From positions 1 through 58,225 of the forward strand of contig JBFMCT010000019.1 in the NCBI GenBank assembly GCA_040754375.1: 58,225 nucleotides of DNA, given 5' to 3'. Shown piece by piece: positions 30,825 through 38,806 of the stretch. The notes beneath the pieces are model-generated. The model made no database searches. It worked only from the letters and a program-made list of their open reading frames with translations, and was not told the origin of the DNA. A program made the translations under genes and the position numbers. Origin of the DNA: Actinomycetota bacterium (lineage in GTDB: Bacteria > Actinomycetota > Acidimicrobiia > Acidimicrobiales > AC-14). Every line of letters starts with the position of its first letter. Position 1 is the first letter of the stretch.

Positions 30825-31664
30825 ATGGCGGAGGCGGGAGCGGCGGTGAGGGCGGGCAACGAACGGCACAACGGCCGTGCCCGCTCGCCAGCGATGGCCG
30901 CGGGCGCCGCCCGGCGGCGGGGCGGGGACCGCCGGCGCCCTCTGCCCGGAGGCCGTGCCGTTCTCGGTGGCCTGCTGGTGGCCGCCTCGGTGGTCGGGCT
31001 GTTCTACGCCTCGACCCGCACCGACGAGGGCCCCACTGCGTCTTATGTGGTCGCCCGCCACGATCTGCCGCCGGGCGCTCGCCTGACCGCCGGCGACCTG
31101 GTGCGAGCGACCATGGAGCTTCCTCCGGGCCACAGCGAGCGGGTGTTCACCGACCCCGCAGTCCTCGAAGGGGCGACCACGGTGGCCCCGCTGGCCGCCG
31201 GCGACCTCGTGCAGTCCAGTTCCGTGGTGGCCAAGCCCAGCGGTCCGTCCTCCCGGGAGGTGACGTTCTCGGTGCCGCGTTCCACGCTGGCGCCCACCCT
31301 CGAGCACGGCGAGCGGGTCGACGTGCTGGCCACCTACGGTTCGGGGGCCGACGCCTTCACCACCGTCGTGCTGCACCAGGCGCTGGTCGTCGCCCTCGAC
31401 CGAGGCCGCGACCGGGTGGGCGAGCAAGCAGACACGGCCGTCACCGTGGCCGTCGACGATGCTGCCGATGCGGTGGCCCTGGCCCACGCTCTCCAGCTGG
31501 CCAAGCTGACGGTCGTCCGTGCCACGGGGTCCGCCCCGGTCGACGGCGGGGGGGCGGCCTTCCGCCAACCCGCGCCCCCACCGCCGCCTGCGGGGACATC
31601 GGCGGCGACATCGGCGGGGACATCGGCGGGGACATCGGCGGCGACATCGGCGGGGCGGCCCTGA
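30825..31664 (+). CDS. cpaB: Flp pilus assembly protein CpaB/RcpC-like (SAF domain)
   Basis: Periplasmic or cell-wall-side component of Tad pilus machines. 279 residues: basic cytoplasmic tail, one membrane helix (AVLGGLLVAASVVGLFYAST), then an SAF domain (ASYVVARHDLPPGARLTAGD, PLAAGDLVQSSSVV) and an RcpC-like part with VTFSVPRSTLAPTLEHGERV. The tail ends in Pro-rich and Thr-Ser-Ala repeats. ATG 30825 is preceded by GGGGCGGGAG and lies downstream of the predicted transcription start. Its stop overlaps the next ATG (TGATG). Confidence 0.8.
   Translation: MAEAGAAVRAGNERHNGRARSPAMAAGAARRRGGDRRRPLPGGRAVLGGLLVAASVVGLFYASTRTDEGPTASYVVARHDLPPGARLTAGDLVRATMELPPGHSERVFTDPAVLEGATTVAPLAAGDLVQSSSVVAKPSGPSSREVTFSVPRSTLAPTLEHGERVDVLATYGSGADAFTTVVLHQALVVALDRGRDRVGEQADTAVTVAVDDAADAVALAHALQLAKLTVVRATGSAPVDGGGAAFRQPAPPPPPAGTSAATSAGTSAGTSAATSAGRP
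31591..31650 (+). repeat. 12-bp tandem repeat at the 3' end of cpaB
   Basis: Five copies of CGGGGACATCGG (two copies with C for G at position 4), encoding Gly-Thr-Ser-Ala type repeats immediately before the cpaB stop. Confidence 0.85.
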
Positions 31665-32974
31665 TGGCAGGCGAGCGGTTCGTCGTCCTGGGCCTGGCCC
31701 CGGCCCGGGCCAACTGGTTCCGTTCGGTGGGGGCGTGGGCCAACTCGGGGGCACTGCCCGCCGAGTTCGTCAAGTGCCTCTCGGCCGAGGAGGTGGGCGC
31801 CCGGCTCGCCTCGGGCCGGCCCTTCTCGGCCCTGGTGGCCGACGCCAGCCTGCCCGTGGTCGACCGCGACCTGCTCTCGCGGGCGGCGGCCGCCGGGTGC
31901 GCCGTGCTCGTGGTCGACGACCGCCGGGTGAGCCGCGACTGGGCGGCCCTGGGCGTGGCCCGCGTCCTGCCGGCCGACTTCGGGCGCGACGACCTGCTCC
32001 ACGCGCTCACGTCGCACGCCCGTGTGGTCCAGCGCAGCCACGCACGGGCCGACGACCTGGCGGGCCGGGCCGTGCCCACCGGGTGGCGGGGCACCGTGGT
32101 AGCCGTGACCGGCCCTGGCGGCACGGGGGCCTCCACCGCGGCCATGGCCCTGGCCCAGGCCATGGGCGACGACGTACGCCAGGCCGGCATGGTCGTGCTC
32201 GCCGACCTGCGCCTTCACGCCGAGCTGGCCATGCTCCACGACGTCGGCGACCTCGGGCCCGGCGTCCAGGAGCTGGTCGAGGCCCACCGGGCCGGTCTGC
32301 CCGCGGCCGACGAGGTGAGAGGGCTGCTGACCGAGCCCCCGGGGCGTCCTTACCAGCTCCTGCTCGGCCTGCGCCGGGCCCGGCACTGGGCCACGCTGCG
32401 GCCCCAGGCCTTCGTGGCCGCCTTCGACTCGCTGGAGCGCACCTTCCGGGTGGTCGTGTGCGACGTCGACCCCGACGTCGAGGGGGAGGACGACGGCGGG
32501 TCGCTCGACGTGGAGGAGCGGCACGTGATGGCCCGCACGGCGGCCGAGCGGGCGCAGGTCGTGGTGGTCGTGGGTCTGCCGACCATGAAGGGCCTCCACG
32601 CCATGGTCCGGGTTTTCGACGGGCTTCTCGGGTTCGGGGTGGCGCCCGACCGGCTCCTACCGGTGGTCAACCGGGCGCCCCGCTCCGGCCGTTCCCGGGC
32701 GAGCCTGGCCGCCGCGCTGGCCGAGCTGTGCGAGCCCGTCGTCATGGCTGCCGGTGGGTTGGGCCTACCGAGCCCCCTGTTCCTGCCCGAGCGGCGCCTC
32801 GAGGAACCGATGCGCGACGCCACCCGCCTGCCATCGGCCCTGGGCCACCCGCTGGCCGGGGCCGTGCGGGCGGTGGTCGACCGGGCCGCCCAGCCGGCGA
32901 CGGACGAGACCGTGCCCGAGCCCGTCAGGCCCGGCTCCCTGGGCCACTGGACGGCGGAGGCCGCGGGGTCGTGA
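31664..32974 (+). CDS. cpaE: pilus localisation ATPase-like protein CpaE/TadZ
   Basis: Places the Tad pilus machine at its cellular site. 436 residues: an atypical receiver-like N-domain (residues ~1-135) and a ParA/MinD-like domain. The P-loop region reads VVAVTGPGGTGASTAAMALA; both lysines of the normal KGGxGKT motif are replaced (Pro and Ala), so ATP hydrolysis is doubtful, as in several TadZ proteins. FRVVVCDVDPDVEG marks the Walker B region. It is coupled to cpaB (TGATG) and to cpaF (GTGA overlap). Confidence 0.86.
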   Translation: MAGERFVVLGLAPARANWFRSVGAWANSGALPAEFVKCLSAEEVGARLASGRPFSALVADASLPVVDRDLLSRAAAAGCAVLVVDDRRVSRDWAALGVARVLPADFGRDDLLHALTSHARVVQRSHARADDLAGRAVPTGWRGTVVAVTGPGGTGASTAAMALAQAMGDDVRQAGMVVLADLRLHAELAMLHDVGDLGPGVQELVEAHRAGLPAADEVRGLLTEPPGRPYQLLLGLRRARHWATLRPQAFVAAFDSLERTFRVVVCDVDPDVEGEDDGGSLDVEERHVMARTAAERAQVVVVVGLPTMKGLHAMVRVFDGLLGFGVAPDRLLPVVNRAPRSGRSRASLAAALAELCEPVVMAAGGLGLPSPLFLPERRLEEPMRDATRLPSALGHPLAGAVRAVVDRAAQPATDETVPEPVRPGSLGHWTAEAAGS

Positions 32975-34323
32975 ACGGCGGCGAGGCCAGCCCCCTCCAG
33001 GAGATCGAGCGCCGGGTCCAGGCCCGGGCCAAGGAGATCTCCCTGGAGATGGCCGGCGACGCCGGCAAGGCCAAGCTGCGGGCGCTGATCGACGACGAGG
33101 TCCGACGCTGGTCTTCGGATTACCAGCGGGGCCTGCACACCTTCGACCTCGCCGACCCCGAGGTCGTGGCCGAACGGGCCTTCCGCAACCTGGCCGGCTA
33201 CGGCCCCCTCGAACCCCTCCTGGCCGACGACGACGTGTGGGAGATCATGATCAACGCCCCCGACCTGATCTTCGTGCGCCGCCACGTCGGGCCCAGCGGC
33301 TACCACGACGAGGTCTTCAACGACGACGAGCACGTCGTGCGCACCCTCACCAAGATCCTCGACGACGCCACCGTCTCGCACCGCAAGCTCGACCCGGCCG
33401 AGGGCCTCCAGGACGCCCAGCTCGACACCGGGGCCCGGTTGCACATCGTCCACGGCGACGTGGGACGCGACGGCCACCTGCTGGTCAACATCCGCAAGTT
33501 CACGGGCGTGGCCTTCCGGAGCCTCGACGAGCTCGTGGCCCGGGGCATGTTCGACCGCCACGTGGCCGCCTTCCTGCGGGCGTGCGTGCGCGCCCGGCTG
33601 TCGATGGTGTTCTCGGGGGCGCCCGGGGCGGGCAAGACCACCCTGCTGTCGTGCTGCGCGGCCGAGCTCGACCCCGGGCTGCGGGTGGTGGTGGCCGAGG
33701 AGGTCTTCGAGGCCGACGTGCCCCTGCCCAACGTGGCTTCGATGCAGACCCGTCCGCCCCGGGCCGACCGCCGGGAGGTCGACCTGCGCCGGCTGGTGGC
33801 CGGGTTCCTGCGTATGGCCCCCGACGTGGCCATCGTGGGCGAGGTCCGAGACCGAGAGGCCCTCCCCCTACTTCTGACCCTGTCGTCGGGGGTCAAGGGG
33901 TTCACGACCATCCACGCCGGGTCGGCCCGCCAGGCTCTCACCCGCCTGCGGTTCATATGCCAGCTGGCCGACACGTCCACCGAGCTACCCCTCTCGGCCC
34001 TGAGCGCGCTGGTGAGCGAGGCCGTCGACCTGGTCGTCCACTGCAGCCGGTCCGGGGCCGAGGTGAAGGTCCACGAGATCCTGGCCGTCGAGGAGCTCCA
34101 GACCGGGCGGGAGTCGGTGGCCTTCACGACCACCGAGCTGTTCACCCGGGCCCGCCAGGGCGAGCCCCTACGGTGGACGGGGTACCTCCCGGTCCGGGCC
34201 GGGCGCCTGCTGGAGGACGCGGGCTACGAGGTCCGGGCGCTGCTCGACACCGAGGCCAAGCGGCCCCGAACGCTGACCCCTGGGGCGGGGGCCGGCCGCC
34301 GGCCCCGCAAGGTCGTGCCGTGA
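32971..34323 (+). CDS. cpaF: pilus secretion ATPase CpaF/TadA
   Basis: Hexameric type II/IV secretion ATPase that powers assembly and retraction of Flp pili at the inner face of the membrane. 450 residues. The N-domain has GYGPLEPLLADDDVWEIMIN, then SMVFSGAPGAGKTTLLSCCA (Walker A near residues 216-224), an Asp box around VVVAEEVFEADV, Walker B DVAIVGEVRDREAL and the His box GFTTIHAGSARQALTRL. GTG 32971 overlaps the cpaE stop by 4 bases. Confidence 0.95.
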   Translation: MNGGEASPLQEIERRVQARAKEISLEMAGDAGKAKLRALIDDEVRRWSSDYQRGLHTFDLADPEVVAERAFRNLAGYGPLEPLLADDDVWEIMINAPDLIFVRRHVGPSGYHDEVFNDDEHVVRTLTKILDDATVSHRKLDPAEGLQDAQLDTGARLHIVHGDVGRDGHLLVNIRKFTGVAFRSLDELVARGMFDRHVAAFLRACVRARLSMVFSGAPGAGKTTLLSCCAAELDPGLRVVVAEEVFEADVPLPNVASMQTRPPRADRREVDLRRLVAGFLRMAPDVAIVGEVRDREALPLLLTLSSGVKGFTTIHAGSARQALTRLRFICQLADTSTELPLSALSALVSEAVDLVVHCSRSGAEVKVHEILAVEELQTGRESVAFTTTELFTRARQGEPLRWTGYLPVRAGRLLEDAGYEVRALLDTEAKRPRTLTPGAGAGRRPRKVVP

Positions 34324-35201
34324 CCCGACTTCTCCTCGCCGTGGCCGGCGCCTACGGGGTCTTCCTCCTCTACACGGCCGTGGCCTTCGGCTGGCGAGGG
34401 GCGGGCGTGTCCCCGGGGTTGGGGCGGCGCTCCCGGCGGCGGGCCGACGTCCAGCAGTGGCTGGCCCAGGCCGGGCTCGACGGGGTGCGGCCCTCGCAGT
34501 TCTTCGCGGCGGTGGTCCTCATCTTCGTCGTGGCCACCGCCCTCGGTTACGCCCTGCTGGGCGGGGCACTCCCGGCACTGGCCATCGGGGGCTTCGCGGC
34601 CACCTACCCAGCGGTCTCCTACCGGGCCCGGCGGCGCCGGCGGCGCCAGGCGACGGCCGAGGCCTGGCCCCGGATGATCGAGGAGATGGCCCTGCTGACC
34701 GGGTCTCTCGGGCGTTCGGTGCCCCAGGCCCTGTTCGAGGTGGGCCTGCGGGGCCCGCAGGAGATGCGGCCGGCCTTCGCAGCCGCCCACCGCGAGTGGC
34801 TGCTGACGACCGACTTCGAGCGGACCGTCGAGGTGCTCAAGGCCCGCCTGGCCGACGCCACCGCCGACGCCGCCTGCGAGACGCTCCTCGTGGCTCACGA
34901 GATCGGTGGCACCGACCTGGAGAAGCGGCTGGCTGCGCTCGTCGACGACCGGGCGGCCGACATCCAAGGCCGCAAGGACGCCCAGGCCCAGCAGGCGGGC
35001 GTGCGCTTCGCCCGCCGGTTCGTGCTGATCGTGCCCGTAGGCATGGCCCTGGCCGGCCTCTCGATCGGCGACGGCCGAGCCGCCTTCCGTAGCCCGGCCG
35101 GCCAGATGGCCGCCCTGCTGGCGGTGTCGGTGGTCATCGGCTGCTGGCTGTGGTCGGGGCGGATCATGCGCCTGCCCGACGAGGAGCGGGTGTTCGGGTG
35201 A
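34320..35201 (+). CDS. tadB: Flp pilus membrane platform protein TadB
   Basis: Polytopic T2SSF-family protein that forms the membrane platform for pilus assembly with TadC. 293 residues. Hydrophobic segments are near residues 1-20, 60-100 and at the C-terminus; the cytoplasmic T2SSF domain contains WPRMIEEMALLTGSLGRSVP, VEVLKARLADATADAACETL and GGTDLEKRLAALVDDRAAD. GTG 34320 overlaps the cpaF stop (GTGA). Confidence 0.92.
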   Translation: MTRLLLAVAGAYGVFLLYTAVAFGWRGAGVSPGLGRRSRRRADVQQWLAQAGLDGVRPSQFFAAVVLIFVVATALGYALLGGALPALAIGGFAATYPAVSYRARRRRRRQATAEAWPRMIEEMALLTGSLGRSVPQALFEVGLRGPQEMRPAFAAAHREWLLTTDFERTVEVLKARLADATADAACETLLVAHEIGGTDLEKRLAALVDDRAADIQGRKDAQAQQAGVRFARRFVLIVPVGMALAGLSIGDGRAAFRSPAGQMAALLAVSVVIGCWLWSGRIMRLPDEERVFG

Positions 35202-36103
35202 GGCTGGCCGTGGCCTCGGGCCTCACGCTGTGGGCGGGGATGACACTTGTGCTGTCGCAGGTGCGCTGGTTCGTCCGGCCCCGCCTGGCCGACCGCCTAC
35301 GGCCCTACGTCCCCGGGGGCCAGCGGACGGTGGGCCGTCGCCATGTTCTCTCGGTCGACTCGTTCCGGGACGTGATCGGCCCGCTGTGCCGGGGGATCGG
35401 CGAGCGGGCGGCCCGCGCCCTGGGCGTCACCGAGGAACTGTCGGTGCGCCTCGAGCGCCTTCACTCCCCCCTGGACGTGACCGCCTTCCGCCTGCGCCAG
35501 GTGGGGTGGAGCCTGGCCGGGTTCGGGGCGGCCGCCGGGCTGGCCCTCGTGCTGCGCCCGCCGCCGGCGGCCGGGCTCATCGTGGTGCTGGCCGGCCCGC
35601 TGCTGGCCTTTCTCGTCCTCGAGCAGCGCCTGGCGGCGGCGTCGGAGACGTGGAAGCGGCGGCTCTTCCTCGAACTGCCGGTGGTGGCCGAGCAGATGGC
35701 CATGCTGCTGGCCGCTGGCTACTCCCTGGGGGCGGCCCTCAACCGCCTGGCCGCCCGCGGCAACGGCGTCGCGGCCCGTGACCTGGCCCGGGTGTGCGGG
35801 CGCATCCGCCAAGGCCTTACGGAGGTCGAGGCCCTGCGGGAGTGGGCGGCGGTGGCCGACGTGGAGGCCTTGGCCCGGCTGGTGCCGGTGCTCGCCCTCA
35901 ACCGCGAGGCCAGCGACCTCGGGCGCCTGGTGTCCGAGGAGGCCCGGGCCATCCGCCGCGACGCCCACCGGGCCCTGGTGGCGACCATCGAACGGCGCTC
36001 GCAGCAGGTCTGGATCCCCGTGACGGTGGCCGCCCTGGTGCCCGGTGTGCTGTTCCTGGTCGTCCCGTTCATGGAGGCGCTGCGCCTCTACTCCCAGTCA
36101 TGA
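35198..36103 (+). CDS. tadC: Flp pilus membrane platform protein TadC
   Basis: Second T2SSF-family platform protein. 301 residues with N-terminal (VASGLTLWAGMTLVLSQVRW), central (AGLIVVLAGPLLAFLVLEQR) and C-terminal (VTVAALVPGVLFLVVPFMEA) membrane helices, and the domain signature LELPVVAEQMAMLLAAGYSL followed by GAALNRLAAR. GTG 35198 overlaps the tadB stop. The next gene, the pilin, follows after 38 bases, an unusually AT-rich gap in this operon. Confidence 0.92.
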   Translation: MRLAVASGLTLWAGMTLVLSQVRWFVRPRLADRLRPYVPGGQRTVGRRHVLSVDSFRDVIGPLCRGIGERAARALGVTEELSVRLERLHSPLDVTAFRLRQVGWSLAGFGAAAGLALVLRPPPAAGLIVVLAGPLLAFLVLEQRLAAASETWKRRLFLELPVVAEQMAMLLAAGYSLGAALNRLAARGNGVAARDLARVCGRIRQGLTEVEALREWAAVADVEALARLVPVLALNREASDLGRLVSEEARAIRRDAHRALVATIERRSQQVWIPVTVAALVPGVLFLVVPFMEALRLYSQS

Positions 36104-36141
36104 CCCCAAGTCCTCGCAAACAACCAAACAAGGAGCGAGCA

Positions 36142-36351
36142 ATGGCAGACACCGTCCTGTTCACTTATGTGTGGCTGCGGGCCCAGGCCGGCCGGGCCGT
36201 GCGCGACGAGCGGGGTGAGGGCGTCATATCGGCGGCCATCGCCGTGCTCATCATGGCCGCGCTGGGGGCCATCATGTGGGTCGGCATCCAGCAGCTGTGG
36301 GGCGACGCCAGCAGCCAGACCAGCGACCAGATCGCCAAGATCGGCAACTGA
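36142..36351 (+). CDS. flp: Flp-type pilin
   Basis: Major pilin candidate. 69 residues: a leader of about 27 residues, then DERGEGVISAAIAVLIMAAL continuing GAIMWVGIQQLW, a single hydrophobic helix preceded by a Gly-Glu pair as in Flp prepilins (cleavage by a TadV-type peptidase before or within this Gly-Glu-Gly segment is inferred). AGGAG at 36131-36135 and an A-rich leader (36112-36141) favour strong translation. No prepilin peptidase gene is seen in the window. Confidence 0.86.
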   Translation: MADTVLFTYVWLRAQAGRAVRDERGEGVISAAIAVLIMAALGAIMWVGIQQLWGDASSQTSDQIAKIGN

Positions 36352-36354
36352 CCG

Positions 36355-36771
36355 GTGGCGGCTCGGTGCCGCCGGGCAGTCTCGTGCCGATCGGAACGCG
36401 GTAGCGGGGCCATCTCGACGTGGATCGGCTTCGTGGTCTTCCTGGGCACGCTGCTGTTCACGGTCCAGGCGCTGTTCAACCTCTACACCACGACCGTCCT
36501 GACGTCGGTCGCCTACGACGCGGCCCGGATGGTGGCCGGGTCTGACCGGGCCACGGCCGACTTCGCGGGGGCCGAGGACCACGCCCGCCAGCTCCTGGGG
36601 CGCTTCGGCCAGGAGGTGACCTTCGACTGGTCGGCCAGCAACGACGACGACGTGGTCCTGCGCGTGCGGGGCCAGGTGCCCAGGGTGGTCCTGCCTTCGA
36701 TGGGCGGCGGCCAGTTGCCCTTCGGGGACATCGACCGCACCGTCCGCCTGCGGGTCGAGAGGTTCCGGTGA
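36355..36771 (+). CDS. tadE: TadE-like minor pilin
   Basis: 138 residues. It begins with a short basic leader and SERGSGAISTWIGFVVFLGT, a pseudopilin-type helix with Gly before the hydrophobic stretch, then YTTTVLTSVAYDAARMVAGS, the usual A-Y-x-A-AR pattern of TadE proteins, and a small beta-rich outer domain. GTG 36355 lies 3 bases after the flp stop; the stop overlaps the next start. Confidence 0.82.
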   Translation: MAARCRRAVSCRSERGSGAISTWIGFVVFLGTLLFTVQALFNLYTTTVLTSVAYDAARMVAGSDRATADFAGAEDHARQLLGRFGQEVTFDWSASNDDDVVLRVRGQVPRVVLPSMGGGQLPFGDIDRTVRLRVERFR

Positions 36772-37331
36772 CCCGGTTGTGGCCCGCAGGCGGGCGGGCG
36801 GGGCTCTGGGGCCGCAGGGCCGGGGGCCGGGCTCGCAACCGGCAGGGCCGGCCCGGCGTGGCCGGGCCGGCCTCGTCGTGCAGCGGCCGTCGGCGGCCGA
36901 GGCGGGACGAGGCGGGCCAGCTGGCGGGGGCTGAGGCCCTGCCCTTCGCCCTGCTGGTCTTCGTGGCCGGCACGTTGCTGGTGGCCAACGCATGGGCGGT
37001 GGTCGACGCCAAGGCAGCCGCCTCGTCGGCCGCCCGGGAGGCGACGCGCGCCTACGTCGAGTCGCCCGTGAGCTCGGACCCCCGGGCCCGGGCCGACGCC
37101 GCCGGGCGCGAAGCCGTGCGGGGTATGGGCCGCGACCCGGACAAGCTCCAGCTTGTGAGCTTGGAGGCCGACTTCTCCCGCTGCGCCCAGGTCCGCTTCG
37201 AGGCCCGCTACCCGGTGCCCGCGCTGACCATCCCGTTCGTGGGACGGTTCGGCACCGGCTTTTGGGCGGTGGCCCGCCACGGCGAGATCGTCGACCCCTA
37301 CCGCAGCGGCGTCCCACGAGGCGGGTGCTGA
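36768..37331 (+). CDS. TadE/TadF-like minor pilin
   Basis: 187 residues. A long Arg/Gly-rich leader (~50 residues) is followed by RRDEAGQLAGAEALPFALLV and FVAGTLLVANAWAVVDAKAA, then ASSAAREATRAYVES, the helix and AAREA motif of TadE/F pilins, and an outer domain ending in Cys. The unusually long leader could mean that translation really starts inside the frame. GTG 36768 overlaps the preceding stop by 4 bases and the stop overlaps the next ATG. Confidence 0.74.
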   Translation: MTRLWPAGGRAGLWGRRAGGRARNRQGRPGVAGPASSCSGRRRPRRDEAGQLAGAEALPFALLVFVAGTLLVANAWAVVDAKAAASSAAREATRAYVESPVSSDPRARADAAGREAVRGMGRDPDKLQLVSLEADFSRCAQVRFEARYPVPALTIPFVGRFGTGFWAVARHGEIVDPYRSGVPRGGC

Positions 37332-37786
37332 TGCGCCGGCGGGAGCGGGGCAGTGTGCTGCTGTTGTTCCCCGCCGGGGTGATGATCGTGATCGTGCTGG
37401 CCGCGGTGGCCGTCGACTCGTCGATCGCGTTCCTGGGCGAACGGGAGGTGGCGGCTGCCGTGGCCGCGGCGGCCAACGACGCGGCCACCGAGGCGTTGGC
37501 CGACGACGCGTTCTACGGGCGGGGGACCGTCGAGCTTCACGACGACGAGGTGGCACGGGTGGCCGAGGCCCGGGTGCGGGCCAGCCTCGACCCCGGGCGC
37601 TACCGGTCGCTGCAGGTGCGGGCCGAGGTCGTGCGCCCCCCGGGCGGGTGCACGTGGTCGCTGCGGGTCGAGGCCTCGGCCTGGGTGCGCTACCTGTTCG
37701 CTCCCGCCCTGCCGGGCGGGCCCGACGACGCCCTCGTCGACGCGGCCACGACCTCGCGACCCGTGCAGGAGGGCGCGTCGTGCTGA
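37331..37786 (+). CDS. TadG/TadE-like minor pilin or pilus-associated protein
   Basis: 151 residues. RRRERGSVLLLFPAGVMIVI with VLAAVAVDSSIAFLGEREVA is the RGS-x hydrophobic helix and acidic turn of TadG-type Flp pilus proteins; AAAVAAAANDAATEALADDA follows. There is no von Willebrand A domain, so it is a short form. The ATG overlaps the previous stop (TGATG). Last gene of the pilus operon. Confidence 0.7.
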   Translation: MRRRERGSVLLLFPAGVMIVIVLAAVAVDSSIAFLGEREVAAAVAAAANDAATEALADDAFYGRGTVELHDDEVARVAEARVRASLDPGRYRSLQVRAEVVRPPGGCTWSLRVEASAWVRYLFAPALPGGPDDALVDAATTSRPVQEGASC

Positions 37787-37958
37787 GGCCGGCCCCAGTG
37801 GCGACCGACGGCCGGGCTCCCGCAGCAGGAACGGCCACCGGGCGTGCCCCCCGAGGGGAACGGCCAATGGGGTGCCCTCCCTGGCGGACATCGCCTCCTG
37901 TCGGATTGCCCGCTGGCAGCAACGCTCGCGGCTGGCGGCGGGCCCCTCCCGCCCAGTG

Positions 37959-37973
37959 ACAAGGTGACCTTGT
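37959..37973. promoter_or_regulatory. candidate operator of the AbrB/PIN-like toxin-antitoxin pair
   Basis: Perfect palindrome ACAAGGT-G-ACCTTGT, 35 bases before the antitoxin ATG. CCTTGTG recurs 21 bases further (37968 and 37989), two helical turns apart. This is the layout expected for autoregulation by an AbrB-fold antitoxin. Confidence 0.5.
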
Positions 37974-38008
37974 GCATCGTCCCGTTCGCCTTGTGAGAGC
38001 ATCTGTCC

Positions 38009-38251
38009 ATGACCGTGTCGAACTACCGCGTCTCAGAGCGAGGCCAGATGGCGCTCCCCGCCGAGGCGCGTCGGCGATGGAACCTGACCGAAGGCGGCGA
38101 TGTCGAGATAGCGGACCTGGGTGCCGCCCTCGTCATCGTCCCCGCCGGTCGGGGCGGGCTAAGGGCACTCCTAAGAGCGGCGATCGAAGACGCCGGGGGA
38201 TATCCCGAGCTGGCTTCACGTATCGCTGCTGACGAGCCCGAGCTCGCTTGA
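38009..38251 (+). CDS. AbrB/SpoVT-fold antitoxin (VapB-like)
   Basis: 80 residues. The first 45 residues (YRVSERGQMALPAEARRRWN, then LTEGGDVEIADLGAALVIVP) are a swapped-hairpin AbrB DNA-binding domain; the remainder is a helical tail likely to bind the toxin (LRALLRAAIEDAGGYPELAS). Its stop overlaps the start of the toxin gene, as usual for type II pairs. Base composition is less GC-rich than in the pilus operon, suggesting acquisition. Confidence 0.82.
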   Translation: MTVSNYRVSERGQMALPAEARRRWNLTEGGDVEIADLGAALVIVPAGRGGLRALLRAAIEDAGGYPELASRIAADEPELA

Positions 38252-38691
38252 TGGTCACGGTTCTCGTCGACGACCACCTTCTCTTGCGGGTCCTCCTCGA
38301 CGACGAGCCTCAGACCCTGCGGCCAGCCGGAGCCATCATCGCCACGACCGGCCTCTGGTACCACCGTCTGTGCCGAGCGCTCACGGGCCCAGCAGTGGTG
38401 GGTTCGATGTCGCGCCGGCTTGGTGCGGTCAACGAGGATCTCGCTGCGCAGGCCGTTGCCGCGGTCATCGAGCTTCCGGCCACGATCGAACTGCTGTCAT
38501 TTCGTACCCTCGGCTGGCCGATGGGACAACTCGTCGGCGAGCGAGCACGCCTCAACCTTCTGTCGCTGGAGGCGCTCGCGGCAGCACATCACCTCGAGGC
38601 CGAGGTCTGCCTTGCCGCGGCTGACGACAACCCACCCCTTCGATCCGCGGCCAGTGCCCTCGGGGTCCCAGTCCGCACGATCGCCCGATGA
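38251..38691 (+). CDS. probable toxin, divergent PIN-like protein
   Basis: 146 residues. MVTVLVDDHLLLRVLLDD places acidic residues at the end of the first strand, and LLSLEALAAAHHLEAEVCLA with ADDNPPLRSAASALGVPVRT is the layout of the last helix, strand and acidic residues of PIN nucleases. The match is weak, with a long middle region, so the nuclease assignment is inferred mainly from pairing with an AbrB antitoxin. ATG 38251 overlaps the antitoxin stop (TGATG). Confidence 0.62.
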   Translation: MVTVLVDDHLLLRVLLDDEPQTLRPAGAIIATTGLWYHRLCRALTGPAVVGSMSRRLGAVNEDLAAQAVAAVIELPATIELLSFRTLGWPMGQLVGERARLNLLSLEALAAAHHLEAEVCLAAADDNPPLRSAASALGVPVRTIAR

Positions 38692-38806
38692 CCAGCCTCG
38701 CCCTGGTGGCCGACGCCGGACGCGCGTGGCGCCGGCAGATCAGCGCCCTCCGCGTCGTGCTGAGGTTTGCCACAGTGGTAGTGGGGGTGACCGGACGGGA
38801 GGACGT

